Assembly: GCF_900323885.1 (NCBI RefSeq)
Contig: NZ_OOHJ01000018.1
Coordinates: 4,451,001-4,515,000 of the forward strand
Direction: 5' to 3'
DNA: 64,000 nt
Origin: [Actinomadura] parvosata subsp. kistnae
GTDB lineage: Bacteria > Actinomycetota > Actinomycetes > Streptosporangiales > Streptosporangiaceae
This document shows positions 8,713-17,546 of the stretch, one piece after another. The notes under the pieces were generated by a model that was given only the letters and a program-made list of their open reading frames with translations, had not been told where the DNA came from and ran no database searches. How positions within the stretch are numbered: position 1 is the first letter of the stretch; each line of letters opens with the position of its first letter. The translations under genes and the position numbers were made by a program.

Positions 8713-9660
8713 ATGCTCGACTCGCCGCTGTCCGCCCGGCTCGGGCGTTCCCGCCGGATCCTCGTGGCCGGGGCGGGCGGAGGCTTCGACGTGTACGCCG
8801 GGTTGCCCCTCGCTCTCTCCTTACGGGAGGCGGGCAAGGAGGTGCACCTGGCGAACCTGTCGTTCAGCCGCCTCGACGCCCTCGACCTCGACGTCTGGCT
8901 GTTCGAGGACGTCGCCGAGATCCGGCCCGGCACCGAGGCCCGCGACTGGTACTTCCCCGAGGGCTGCCTGTCCCGCTGGCTGGCCGCCCAGGGCCTGCCC
9001 TCCACCGTGTACGCCTTCCCCAAGGTGGGGGTCCGGCCGCTGCGCGCCGCGTACGCCAGGCTCGCCGAGCACCTCGGCCTCGATGCGGTGGTGCTGGTGG
9101 ACGGCGGCACCGACATCCTCATGCGCGGCGACGAGGCCGGCCTCGGCACCCCGGCCGAGGACATGGTCAGCCTGGCCGCCGCCCACGCCCTCGACGTGCC
9201 CACCAAGGCGGTGGCCTGCCTGGGCTTCGGCGTGGACGCCTACCACGGCATCAACCACGTCCAGGTGCTGGAGAACCTCGCGGCGCTCGAACGCGAGGGC
9301 GCCTACCTGGGCGCCTTCTCCGTCTCCAGGGCGACGCGCGCGGGCGCGCTCTACCTCGACGCGGTCGCGCACGCCCAGGCCGAGCTGCCGGCGTACCCGA
9401 GCATCGTGAACGGCTCGATCGCGGCGGCCGTGCGCGGGGAGTTCGGGGACGTGCGCTTCACCGACCGTACGAAGGGCAGCGAGCTGTTCGTCAACCCGTT
9501 GATGGCCATCTGCTTCGCCGTGGACCTCGACGCGCTGGCCCGGCGCTCGCTCTACCTGGACCGGCTGCGCGACACCGTCCTCATGCGCCAGGTCGTCTCC
9601 GAGATCGAGGCGTTCCGCGATGAGGTGGCGCCCCGGCCGCCGAAGGTCTTCCCGCACTAG
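8713..9660 (+). CDS. DUF1152 domain-containing protein
   Basis: A 315-aa protein matching the DUF1152 family: an N-terminal GAGGGFDVYAGLPLALSL glycine-rich loop, a VLVDGGTDILMRGDE segment near residue 115-130 and a conserved FVNPLMAICFAVDL block near the C-terminus. No biochemical role is established for the family; the glycine-rich loop and Asp-rich segment suggest nucleotide or metal binding. The 3-bp gap from the L31 gene makes a shared transcript likely, so it may be expressed under zinc limitation. Confidence 0.8.
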   Translation: MLDSPLSARLGRSRRILVAGAGGGFDVYAGLPLALSLREAGKEVHLANLSFSRLDALDLDVWLFEDVAEIRPGTEARDWYFPEGCLSRWLAAQGLPSTVYAFPKVGVRPLRAAYARLAEHLGLDAVVLVDGGTDILMRGDEAGLGTPAEDMVSLAAAHALDVPTKAVACLGFGVDAYHGINHVQVLENLAALEREGAYLGAFSVSRATRAGALYLDAVAHAQAELPAYPSIVNGSIAAAVRGEFGDVRFTDRTKGSELFVNPLMAICFAVDLDALARRSLYLDRLRDTVLMRQVVSEIEAFRDEVAPRPPKVFPH

Positions 9661-9666
9661 AAGGCA

Positions 9667-10257
9667 CTAGAGGCCCATGGTGTCGGCCAGGGAGTCGATC
9701 TCGGCCGTCAGTAACGCGCGGCCCGTACCGGTGAAGGGGCCGCGCAGCTCCACGCTCAGCACCCCCTGCAACCGCGCCCACACCAGCACGGCCCCGGTCA
9801 GCGCCGCCGTTCGGTCGCCGGCGGGCGGGTGCGCCCACTCCGGGGGCTCCAGGCCGGGCACCGCGCGGCCCTGCCCGAGCACCGGCAGGAACGGGCCGAG
9901 CACCTCCTCGACGCCCGCCCGGCGCGGAGCCGCGGCCACGAGCTGGAACAGCCCCCGGTTGGCCAGCGCCCAGTCGTAGAAGGCCCTGGCCAGCGCGTGC
10001 AGCCGGGCGCGGGGGCCGCCGCCGGCGGGGGAGCCGGCGCGGACGGCCGCCGCCAGCTCGGCCAGCCCGTCGTCGATCAGCTCCGCGAGCAGCCGGTCGC
10101 GGCCGGCGAAGTACTTGTAGAGCGCGGGCCCGGTCATGCCGAGGCGCCTGGCCACCGCCGTCAGGCTCAGGGGCTCGCCCGCGCCGATCTGGGCGAGCGC
10201 GGCCTGCTTGATCTCCCTTCTCACCTGCTCCCGGTAACGCTGTCGCGGTGTCGACAT
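9667..10257 (-). CDS. TetR family transcriptional regulator
   Basis: A 196-aa regulator with an N-terminal TetR helix-turn-helix (LSLTAVARRLGMTGPALYKYFAGRDRLL, about residues 26-55) and an all-helical ligand-binding C-terminal half of the TetR_C_13 style. The start is set at the ATG at 10257 (MSTPRQRYREQ); longer in-frame extensions run into the next promoter. GAGGG lies one base before the ATG, so spacing is poor and a leaderless start is possible. Its target could be itself or the divergent DUF3040 gene. Confidence 0.85.
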   Translation of the reverse strand: MSTPRQRYREQVRREIKQAALAQIGAGEPLSLTAVARRLGMTGPALYKYFAGRDRLLAELIDDGLAELAAAVRAGSPAGGGPRARLHALARAFYDWALANRGLFQLVAAAPRRAGVEEVLGPFLPVLGQGRAVPGLEPPEWAHPPAGDRTAALTGAVLVWARLQGVLSVELRGPFTGTGRALLTAEIDSLADTMGL

Positions 10258-10386
10258 GCCCTCATTATCCAGAGTTCCGGCGTCGGCACGCGGAGTGATC
10301 ACCGTCAAGCGCCGGTCATCGGCCGGGCATGCGGGGTCTACCGGTGGGTAAGAACAGGTCACCGGCGTGAGAGCAGTGGTGGTGCG

Positions 10387-10626
10387 ATGAGTCTCTCCGG
10401 AAGGGAACGCCGTATTCTCGCCGAGATCGAGCGCGCCCTGGAGCGGGACGACCCCGAGCTGGCCAAGCGCGTCGCGGCCATCAACCGGATCGAGGCGGGC
10501 GGCGACCTGCCCCCGCAGCCGTACGGTGACCGGTTGCGCATGTGGGCGTTGGCGCATGTCTGGGTGCTGTTCTGGATGGCCGCCCTGGTGATCGTGTTAC
10601 TGCTCCTGGCCGTGCTGACGACCTGA
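10387..10626 (+). CDS. DUF3040 domain-containing membrane protein
   Basis: A 79-aa protein starting MSLSGRERRILAEIERALERDDP, the hallmark of actinobacterial DUF3040, followed by one strongly hydrophobic transmembrane helix (about residues 55-77). The function is unknown; related proteins are small inner-membrane proteins. Its last 30 bases overlap the convergent DUF6343 gene. Confidence 0.85.
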   Translation: MSLSGRERRILAEIERALERDDPELAKRVAAINRIEAGGDLPPQPYGDRLRMWALAHVWVLFWMAALVIVLLLLAVLTT

Positions 10627-10863
10627 CGAGCCCGAGCGGCGGCGGCGCAGCACCACCAGGTCGATGGCGGCGATCACGGCCACGGCGGCGGCGATGGCGG
10701 CCTCCCAGCGCCACACCTCCTGCCCCGTGCGCATGGCCTGCACGGCGAAGAACACCGCCGCCACGACCCCCAGCACCAGCGCGGCGAGCGACAGGGCCCG
10801 TCGCGCCCGCAGCGGGCTGCGGGCCGTCACCGGTTCGGTGCCCGCGCGGTTACGCAGCCACAT
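10597..10863 (-). CDS. DUF6343-like small membrane protein
   Basis: An 88-aa protein with a basic N-terminus (RNRAGTEPVTARSPLRARRALS) and two transmembrane helices (about 24-45 and 55-72), resembling the DUF6343 family of streptomycete-type small membrane proteins. TCCTGAGGAGGAGGCC places GGAGG close to the ATG. The 3' end overlaps the DUF3040 gene on the other strand by 30 bp. No role is known. Confidence 0.7.
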   Translation of the reverse strand: MWLRNRAGTEPVTARSPLRARRALSLAALVLGVVAAVFFAVQAMRTGQEVWRWEAAIAAAVAVIAAIDLVVLRRRRSGSSGRQHGQEQ

Positions 10864-10882
10864 GGCCTCCTCCTCAGGACGT

Positions 10883-11587
10883 TCAGGCGAGACACCTCAG
10901 TGCCGAGGCGATGCGCGGGTCGAGGCCGTGCGAGGCGGGCAGCCGGCCCACCGTGGCCTCGACGAACTCGGGGTAGGACAGCGTGGCGGTGAGCCCGTCC
11001 ACGGCGGCGAAGATCTGCTCGGCCGTCTGCTCGACCTGCACCTTGGCGTTCTGCTCGGCCAGCACGAACCGGCCGACCGCCACCCGCCACAGCGTCCGGC
11101 CGTCGCTCTCGTCCTCGCCGACGGGCGCGCCCACGTCGTCGGCGTGGGTGGCGTACTCGGAGTCGTAGTGGAAGGTCTGGTGCCCGACGGGGTACGGCCC
11201 GGCCATGGTGTCGAGCACGGCGTCGCGGCCCAGCGCGCGCATGCGCTCGCGCGTCTCGGCGTTCTTCGTGCGCCACTCGGCCAGGACGTCGGCGACGGGC
11301 AGGCCCGCGCGCTCGCGCACGCACCACTCGTTGAACTCGTTGTAGCCGCCGATGCCCTCCTCGGCCAGCCGGCTCATCAGGTCGGGCACGGTGCCGTCGA
11401 GGCAGGCGTGGTTGTACAGCTCCTCGCCGGCCAGGTGCGCCAGCACGTCGCGGACCGACCAGCCGTCGCAGCGGGACGGCCGCTGCCAGCCGGCGTCGTC
11501 GAGGCTGGAGAAGAACCGGTCGAGCCGGGCGGCCTCGGCGTCGAAGATGTCGAACGGGTTGAAGTCTTTGAGCAGCTCGTCGGCCAT
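10883..11587 (-). CDS. Maleylpyruvate isomerase family mycothiol-dependent enzyme (DinB fold)
   Basis: A 234-aa protein whose N-terminal half carries CDGWSVRDVLAHLAGEE, the conserved helix of the mycothiol-dependent maleylpyruvate isomerase N-terminal (DinB-like) domain, with the metal-ligand His in LAHLAGEE. A second metal-site region appears as HADDVGAP. Members use mycothiol as cofactor or scavenge electrophiles; the substrate is unknown. It is the second DinB-fold protein in the window, after the one at 838. Its start is 17 bp from the DUF4344 gene stop. Confidence 0.82.
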   Translation of the reverse strand: MADELLKDFNPFDIFDAEAARLDRFFSSLDDAGWQRPSRCDGWSVRDVLAHLAGEELYNHACLDGTVPDLMSRLAEEGIGGYNEFNEWCVRERAGLPVADVLAEWRTKNAETRERMRALGRDAVLDTMAGPYPVGHQTFHYDSEYATHADDVGAPVGEDESDGRTLWRVAVGRFVLAEQNAKVQVEQTAEQIFAAVDGLTATLSYPEFVEATVGRLPASHGLDPRIASALRCLA

Positions 11588-11603
11588 ACCCCGACGCTAC
11601 CCC

Positions 11604-12299
11604 TCACGTCCGGACTTTATCGCCGATGGCGGACCTGACGCGGTCGTGCTCGCCGGCGCAGGACGGGGCCCGCTCGGGCGGCACCCACCCGCCCTTGACG
11701 ATCTTGCTGTACGCGCCGGGGTCGGAGCCGTAGAGCAGGCAGGCGAACGTGGCCGACTGCTCCATGCCCGACAGGTGGTCGATGCCCGCGTGCCCGGCCA
11801 GCAGGTGCCGGGCCTCGGCGGCGGCCACCACCCGCTTGGGCGTGTCGGCCACGAGCGTCAGCGCGGCGAACTCGTCGGCCTGCGCCTCACCGTCCGTCAT
11901 GCCGTTGAGCGTGGTGAGCGCGTGGCCGAGCTGGTGGTGGAAGAGCACGGACAGGGCGCCGCGCACGCGTGCCTCGGCGGCCTTCTCGCCGGTCTCCTCT
12001 GTCTGCGAGATGCCCTTGATCGTGCGTTGCACCTGGTCCACGAGCGAGTAGCAGATGGTGATCTCGCGTTTGCCGTGGTCCCACGTGGCCTTCGGCGCCT
12101 CGCAGTCGCGGGCGACGACCTTGACCGGCTCGGGCAGCCGGACGTCCGTCTCCAGCGCGCCCGTGTCCTTCAGCAGCCGCTCGGCCTGCTCGGCGCGCGG
12201 CGATGCGGGAGGTTCGTAGCGGACGGACGGCTCGGGGGACGGGGCCGCTCCCAGCGTGCTCGTCATGCTCAGGACGAGGGCGAGGACGGGATGCGGCAT
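11604..12299 (-). CDS. DUF4344-type metallopeptidase-like protein lacking catalytic Glu
   Basis: A 231-aa secreted protein: an N-terminal hydrophobic signal (MPHPVLALVLSMTSTLGAA), then the DUF4344 layout with ITICYSLVDQ, LFHHQLGHAL (residues 119-128) and GEAQADEFAALTL. DUF4344 proteins normally carry HExGH as a zincin motif; here codon 123 is CAG, giving H122-Q123-L-G-H126. The zinc-binding His pair remains but the water-activating Glu is gone, so peptidase activity should be absent or very low. Two cysteine pairs fit an extracellular location. Confidence 0.78.
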   Translation of the reverse strand: MPHPVLALVLSMTSTLGAAPSPEPSVRYEPPASPRAEQAERLLKDTGALETDVRLPEPVKVVARDCEAPKATWDHGKREITICYSLVDQVQRTIKGISQTEETGEKAAEARVRGALSVLFHHQLGHALTTLNGMTDGEAQADEFAALTLVADTPKRVVAAAEARHLLAGHAGIDHLSGMEQSATFACLLYGSDPGAYSKIVKGGWVPPERAPSCAGEHDRVRSAIGDKVRT

Positions 12300-12388
12300 G
12301 CGGGTGCTCCTTCGGGGGTTCGATCAACGCGTGGGACTTCCCATGCTTCCCACGAGTGATCGCTAAACCTGCCGGAGGAGAAAAGCTG

Positions 12389-12418
12389 GAGGCCCAGCCC
12401 CGGGCGGGACTGGGCCTC
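12389..12418 (-). terminator. Intrinsic terminator for the secreted protein gene
   Basis: A perfect 9-bp stem GAGGCCCAG/CTGGGCCTC with a 12-base loop lies just past the stop of the minus-strand gene ending at 12430. Read on the minus strand it is followed by CAGCTTTTCTCC, a short T-run, fitting a rho-independent terminator. Confidence 0.75.
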
Positions 12419-12429
12419 AGCGGGAGTGA

Positions 12430-13167
12430 CTATCGGCGCCAGGAGTAGACGCGCACGTAGTCCGTGCGGCTCGTCGAGCCGTTGAGCTCGTCGTCACCGG
12501 CGTACACGGCACGGAAGGTGCCGCTCTTGTACGCCCTGGTCTTGGCGTAGAACTTGCCGCCGCGACCGGTCCAGTCGGAGGCCACCCACTTCCAGCCACT
12601 GCCGTAGTTGGCCTTGTAGTAGATGTTCACCTTCTCGCCGCGGACGCCTTCCCAGCCGTCGTCGTCGGCCAGGAGACGGCCTTCGAAGTAGATCGACTTG
12701 CCCTTGCGGACCTTGTACGGGTCGGCGCTGAAGCGGGAGATCCGGGTGTCGAGCTTGCCCTGCTCGATCTCGACCGTGAAGAACGCGTCGTCCTTCGCGA
12801 TCTCCTTGCCGGCCTTGTCGAAGGCCACGGCGGTGGCCTTCCACTTGCCCTCGTAGTCGTTCTCGTTGAACCCGATGGCCCAGCGCCAGCCCTCGAGGTC
12901 CTTGATGTCCTTCGTGCGCATCGTGCGGAAGTTGTTCTCCGCGGGCGAGACGCTGAGCTCGACCTTCTCGACGTCCGAGCTGGCGCCGACGTCGAAGTAG
13001 GCCGTGGTCTCGGAGCCCTTCTTCACCACGACGGGGTTGGGGCTGATGTCACGGATCTTGAGCTGGGTGTCGTGCCGCGTGGCCGTGGCCGAAGCGGCTC
13101 CCGCGCCCGACACCAGCAGAGCACCGCCGATAGTGGCGGAAAGGATACCTACTGCGATCTTCTTCAT
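12430..13167 (-). CDS. Secreted protein with Ig-like/beta-sandwich repeats, unknown function
   Basis: A 245-aa exported protein: signal peptide (MKKIAVGILSATIGGALLVSGAGAASA), then two beta-rich modules. The first (about 35-135) begins IRDISPNPVVVKKGSETTAYFDV, and the second (about 140-245) has KVRKGKSIYFEGRLLADDDGW and ends in a YAGDDELNGSTS strand motif like bacterial Ig-like domains. No catalytic motif is visible. It is monocistronic with its own terminator. It may be a cell-surface or matrix protein. Confidence 0.7.
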   Translation of the reverse strand: MKKIAVGILSATIGGALLVSGAGAASATATRHDTQLKIRDISPNPVVVKKGSETTAYFDVGASSDVEKVELSVSPAENNFRTMRTKDIKDLEGWRWAIGFNENDYEGKWKATAVAFDKAGKEIAKDDAFFTVEIEQGKLDTRISRFSADPYKVRKGKSIYFEGRLLADDDGWEGVRGEKVNIYYKANYGSGWKWVASDWTGRGGKFYAKTRAYKSGTFRAVYAGDDELNGSTSRTDYVRVYSWRR

Positions 13168-13359
13168 GAGGGTGCTGATTCCTCTCCCCGTATTGACTTC
13201 GGAGCCGGCTTCGGGGTGGCCGGACTCCCTCTACTACTTTGAGGCACGATCATGGGGAAAGGTTGGCTAAAGTTACAGAAAATATTTGATCACGGCTTTA
13301 ACCAGCACTTATGCGGAAAAATCGGTTTTGGGGGATCTTAACCGGCTACAGTCTGCCGC

Positions 13360-14232
13360 ATGACCGACGTCTACACGCTCGGCGAGCCGGTGGGGGTGGT
13401 CTCCAGCGGCCGGGTCCGCCACGAGAGCGAGGCCAGGCTGGACGTGTGCGGGCCCGAGTTCACGCTGGCCATCGCCCTGGCCCGGCTCGGGCACCGGTGC
13501 GCGTACCTGGGCAAGGTGGCCGGCGACGAGCTGGGCGCCCGGGCACTGACCGTCCTGCGGGGCGAGGGCGTGGACGTCGAGGACGTGCGCGTGACCGAGG
13601 GCGCGCGCACGGGGCTGCTCCTGCGCGAGTCGCGCGTCGGCCGCGAGCCCGCCGTGACCCACTACCGCACCGGCTCCGCCGGCGCGCTGCTCGCGCCCGG
13701 CAACGTGCCCATCGACCGCATCGCGGCCGCGCGCATGCTCCACGTGACCGGTCTCACCGCCGCCCTGAGCAGGGACGCGCAGGACGCCGTGCGCGCCGCC
13801 GTCTCCGCCGCCAGGACCGCCGAGGTGCCGATCTCCTTCTCCGTCGAGTACGTACCGGAGCTGTGGCCCTCCGTGCGCGAGGCCGAGGAGGTGCTCAGCG
13901 AGCTGGCCTGCCAGGCGCACCTGCTCTTCCTCCGCCAGGACGAGCTCGACCTGGTCAAATCCGCCCTCACCCCCGAGCGGGAGGTCGTGGTGGACCGCGG
14001 CGCGAAGGGCGCCAGCGTGCGGGCCGACCGCATGCGCTACGACGTCCAGGGCTGGCAGGTGCCCGTGGTGGACACCGCGGGGGCGGGCGAGGCGTTCGCC
14101 GCCGGCTACATCAGCGCCGCGCTCGACGGCCTCACCCCCCAGGAACGCCTGCACCGCGGGGCGCTGCTGAGCGCCGCCGCGGTGTCCGGCGTGAGCGACT
14201 GGCAGGGGCTGCCCACCAGGGCCGAGCTCTAG
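13360..14232 (+). CDS. PfkB-family carbohydrate kinase-like protein with altered active site
   Basis: A 290-aa ribokinase-fold protein. The PfkB C-terminal signature appears as DTAGAGEAFAAGY (residues 238-250): the catalytic base Asp of GAGD is Glu244 (codon GAG). The N-terminal substrate motif is also off consensus (CGPEFTLAIALARLG instead of GGxxxNxA), while the nucleotide-side VDRGAKGA is kept. It may be a weak kinase, have altered specificity or act as a pseudokinase. TACAGT lies seven bases before the ATG with no Shine-Dalgarno, suggesting a leaderless mRNA. It converges with the GH87 gene, overlapping its stop by 4 bp. Confidence 0.75.
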   Translation: MTDVYTLGEPVGVVSSGRVRHESEARLDVCGPEFTLAIALARLGHRCAYLGKVAGDELGARALTVLRGEGVDVEDVRVTEGARTGLLLRESRVGREPAVTHYRTGSAGALLAPGNVPIDRIAAARMLHVTGLTAALSRDAQDAVRAAVSAARTAEVPISFSVEYVPELWPSVREAEEVLSELACQAHLLFLRQDELDLVKSALTPEREVVVDRGAKGASVRADRMRYDVQGWQVPVVDTAGAGEAFAAGYISAALDGLTPQERLHRGALLSAAAVSGVSDWQGLPTRAEL

Positions 14233-17200
14233 TTGATCGTCAGGGTGAACGTCGAGGTCGTGTTCCTGATGTTCTGGTAGTTGTTGCTGAACCGCAGGTT
14301 GGTGAACGTGGCCGAGCCGATCGCCGGGCCCTGGCCGGGCTCGGGCAGCTCGTTCACCCAGATGCCGAACCCGGACTTGGCGTCGAAGGCGTCACCGCTG
14401 CGCTGCGCCCCGCTGATCGACACGTTCGTGAAGGCCGTGTCCTTGATCGGGTTCAGCGGCGTGCTCGGGCTCGAGTAGCCGGTCTGGAACATGATCCCGC
14501 TGTACGTCGGGTCCACGATGTCCAGGTTGCTGACCCGGATGCCCTGGAACACCTTCGAGGAGGAGAACAGCCACATCGCCGGGAACGTCTGCTGCCCCCA
14601 GAAGTGCCCGCCCGCCCGGACCAGCGAGATGTTGTCGAACGTCGTGGGCGGGCTGGCGCCGAAGCCCAGCATCGGGATGCCGAAGTCCAGCGAGCTGATC
14701 GTCACGCCCGAGTAGACCAGCGTGTCGGCGATGTAGATGTTCCTGAACGTGTTGTCGTAGCCGCCGTACACCGCCAGGCCCGCGGCCCGCCAGGTCAGCA
14801 GCGACGTCAGGTTCTCGAAGACGTTGCCGGTCTGCTCGCCCGCGTTGTTGTCGATGGCCGAGAACAACGCGAAGCTGTCGTCGCCCGTGGACCGGGTCTC
14901 CACGTTGGTGACGTGGTTGCCGGTGCTGCCGTTCGTCATGTTCAGGCCGTCGGCGAACGTGTTGCGGATCCGGGAGTTCCTGATCGTCAGGTTGTCCGTG
15001 TTCGAGCCCCACAACATGCAGATCTGGTGCTCGATCCACACGTTGTCGATCGTCATGTTCGCCACGTTGTTGAAGTCGAACACCTTGCCCGGCCCGTCGA
15101 TGCGCTCCACGTAGTTGCCGAAGTAGGCGAACCCGGAGAACACCGACCCGTTCGCCGAAGCCTCCGCGCGGAAGCCGATGTCGGTGCCCGACTGGCCGGC
15201 CGGCGCGGAGAACCTGGTGAACCAGGGGCCCGCCCCGACGACCTTGACCGCCTTGCCGTACACCTGGAACTTGCCGTTCGTCTGGTAGTCGCCCGGCGGC
15301 AGGTAGACGCCGCTCAGGTTGGCGTCCATGCGGGCCTTGTCGAGGGCGTTCTGCACGTCCTGGTGCCCGAATCCGGTTGGTACGGCGTACTTCGCCGGGT
15401 CCGGGTTCGGGATCTGGGTGGCCAGCTCGAAGTCCACGAAGTCGATCGCGTAGTTCAGCGAGTTGGCCGTGTCCTTCTGCAGCCTGATCTTGCTGCCCTT
15501 GGGGACGGTGGTGCCGAGCAGCAGGTTCGCCTCGTCGTAGATGTGCCGGGGCGGGCCGGAGGACGGGTTGTTGTTCGGGCTCGCCTCCGCGCCGTACAAC
15601 CAGGCGTAGCGGGAGGTCAGGTTGATCGCCTTGAGGAAGGAGCCGTTCACGTAGACGTTCAGCGTCGAGCTCTGGCCGCCGCCGCCCGGCGCGTCCGGCA
15701 TCGAGAAGCGGGTGACCAGCGTGTTCGTGTCCGCCCTCGTGGTGAACTCGACGTACGCGCCGGTCTGGTTCAGCGTGACCGCGCGCCGGCCCGACGCCTC
15801 GCCGGCGATCGTGCCGATCTCCCTGCTCGGGCCGACCCGCGCCGCGCCGCCGCCGATCGCGGCGTCCTCGGCCTCATAGGTGTCGTACGGCATGTTCGCG
15901 CCCCGGCCGACGAACAGCGGCAGCGTGCTCGTGTTGTTGGCCCGCTTGACCGGCAGCTCGTTGGCGTCGTCGGCGAGCACGGTCTTGACCGTGTACCGGC
16001 CGTTGGCCGCCGTCCACGTGCCCAGCGTCACCGGGCTCGTGGTGGCCCCGGCGGCGATCGCGCCGCTGATCGAGCCGGTCAGCGTCTTGACGACGTTGCC
16101 CGAGCCGTCGGCGACGGTGAACGTGATGCCGTGCGCGCCGGCGCCGGACGCGATCGTGCCCTGGTTCCTGATCGCCACCGAGAACGTCACCGTGCTGCCC
16201 GCGGCCGGGTTGCCCGGCGTCCAGGCGACGGGCGCGGCGATCAGGTCGGCCGTGTCGACCGGCTTGACCGTCAGGGTGCCCGTGGTGGCGTTGTTGGCCT
16301 CGTTCTGCTCGATGACCTTGTTGTCCTCGTCCACCTTGGCGGAGAGCTGGTACGTCCCCGCCTCCTTTGTCCCGATATTCGCGGACACGGTGGTGGAGGC
16401 TCCGGCGGCCAGCGCGCCCACGTCGGCGCTGCCCGCCTTCGCGGTGCCCGCGTAGAAGTTCACCGTGGTCGCGGCCGAGGCGGCGGTGCCCGTGTTCTTC
16501 ACCGTGGCCGACAGCGTCACGGCGTCGGTCTCCACCGGAGCGGCGGGGGAGGAGGACAGGCCCGACACGGTCAGGTCGGGATTGGGCGCCGGGGTGCCGA
16601 AGATCTGGAACTCGGCGACCTGGCCGCTGGGGGCGCCGGAGTTCCCGGTGAACTGCAGCCGCACGTCGGCGGCCTTGCCGGAGACCGGGATGGTCACGGT
16701 GTTGCCGGTGGCCGGGTCGAAGGTGTAGGTGGCCTGGGCGGCCAGGGTGGTGAAGGAGGTGGCGGACTGCTCGCGGCCGAGCACCTGCAGCGTCTGGGTG
16801 CGGCGGCCCCAGACCGGGTCGGGGTTCAGCTTGAGGGTGACGGCGGTCAGGTCGGCGTTCGCGCCGAGCTGCGCGGTCAGCGTGGCCGGGTAGGCGCCGC
16901 CCTCCCAGTAGGTCTGGAGGTTGTCGTCGTTGGCGTTGGCGGCGGCATAGGTGTGGGTGTGGCCCGACTCGGTCATGGTCTTGCCGAGAGCCAGGTTCGG
17001 GCCGTCGGGGCCGGGGCCCGGGTTGTCCTGGGTGCTGCCCCACACCTCCAGCTCCGAGAGCTGCCCGGCCGGCCAGCCGGAGTTGGCGGTGATGTGCACG
17101 CGGACGTAGCGGGCGGTGGTGCCGGCGGGCAGCGTGACGGTGGCCGCCGGGCTGATCGTGTAGGTGGCCGAGGCGGCCAGGGTGGTGAAGCTGGAGCCGT

Positions 17201-17513
17201 TCGTGCTGCCCTGGACGGTCAGCGTCTCGGTGCGGCCCGGCCAGCCGTTCGGCAGCTTGAGCACCACCTTGCTCAGGCTCGCGGCGGCGCCGAGATCGAC
17301 CTGCGCCCACTGCGGGAAGGCGTTGTTGGCCGACTCCCAGTAGGTGGCCTGGTTGCCGTCGGTGAGGTTGGCCGGGCGGTAGACGTCGGTGAAGCTGCTC
17401 GCCGTGGCCGTCTTGCCGGCGGCGAGGTTGACGTCGGCCGCGGCCTGCGCAGCCGCGGCCGGTACGGCGAGGGATCCGATGAGTAACGTAAGGGCGGCTA
17501 ACAGTGCTCGCAT
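14229..17513 (-). CDS. Secreted GH87 alpha-1,3-glucanase (mycodextranase-like)
   Basis: A 1094-aa exported enzyme: signal peptide 1-26; two F5/8 type C (discoidin) modules at about 28-160 and 170-305 starting NLAAGKTATASS and NLALGKTMTES; two CARDB-type beta-sandwiches (about 310-530); a CBM6-like module (YEAEDAAIGGGAARVG, about 545-680); and a right-handed parallel beta-helix (about 690-1094). Asp855 in FADGLN and Asp878-Asp879 in STGDDSF keep the 23- and 24-residue spacing of the catalytic aspartates I recall for Paenibacillus Agl-FH1 (D1045, D1068, D1069). It should cleave alpha-1,3-glucan of fungal walls or mutan. Its promoter is nearly the same as that of the transporter operon at 19.7 kb. 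Confidence 0.85.
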   Translation of the reverse strand: MRALLAALTLLIGSLAVPAAAAQAAADVNLAAGKTATASSFTDVYRPANLTDGNQATYWESANNAFPQWAQVDLGAAASLSKVVLKLPNGWPGRTETLTVQGSTNGSSFTTLAASATYTISPAATVTLPAGTTARYVRVHITANSGWPAGQLSELEVWGSTQDNPGPGPDGPNLALGKTMTESGHTHTYAAANANDDNLQTYWEGGAYPATLTAQLGANADLTAVTLKLNPDPVWGRRTQTLQVLGREQSATSFTTLAAQATYTFDPATGNTVTIPVSGKAADVRLQFTGNSGAPSGQVAEFQIFGTPAPNPDLTVSGLSSSPAAPVETDAVTLSATVKNTGTAASAATTVNFYAGTAKAGSADVGALAAGASTTVSANIGTKEAGTYQLSAKVDEDNKVIEQNEANNATTGTLTVKPVDTADLIAAPVAWTPGNPAAGSTVTFSVAIRNQGTIASGAGAHGITFTVADGSGNVVKTLTGSISGAIAAGATTSPVTLGTWTAANGRYTVKTVLADDANELPVKRANNTSTLPLFVGRGANMPYDTYEAEDAAIGGGAARVGPSREIGTIAGEASGRRAVTLNQTGAYVEFTTRADTNTLVTRFSMPDAPGGGGQSSTLNVYVNGSFLKAINLTSRYAWLYGAEASPNNNPSSGPPRHIYDEANLLLGTTVPKGSKIRLQKDTANSLNYAIDFVDFELATQIPNPDPAKYAVPTGFGHQDVQNALDKARMDANLSGVYLPPGDYQTNGKFQVYGKAVKVVGAGPWFTRFSAPAGQSGTDIGFRAEASANGSVFSGFAYFGNYVERIDGPGKVFDFNNVANMTIDNVWIEHQICMLWGSNTDNLTIRNSRIRNTFADGLNMTNGSTGNHVTNVETRSTGDDSFALFSAIDNNAGEQTGNVFENLTSLLTWRAAGLAVYGGYDNTFRNIYIADTLVYSGVTISSLDFGIPMLGFGASPPTTFDNISLVRAGGHFWGQQTFPAMWLFSSSKVFQGIRVSNLDIVDPTYSGIMFQTGYSSPSTPLNPIKDTAFTNVSISGAQRSGDAFDAKSGFGIWVNELPEPGQGPAIGSATFTNLRFSNNYQNIRNTTSTFTLTIN

Positions 17514-17546
17514 GGGGGTGGCCCTTCGGGTAAGGCGGATGGCCGA

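Noticed and set aside
10258..10557. Upstream extension of the TetR gene adding about 100 residues
   Set aside because: The extension is antisense to the DUF3040 gene; TetR proteins normally begin a few residues before the helix-turn-helix, as from ATG 10257.
13311..17486. 1391-codon plus-strand frame antisense to the GH87 gene and overlapping the PfkB-like gene
   Set aside because: The opposite strand has a clear signal peptide and domain series; the antisense product is Arg/Val/Gly-rich without domains.
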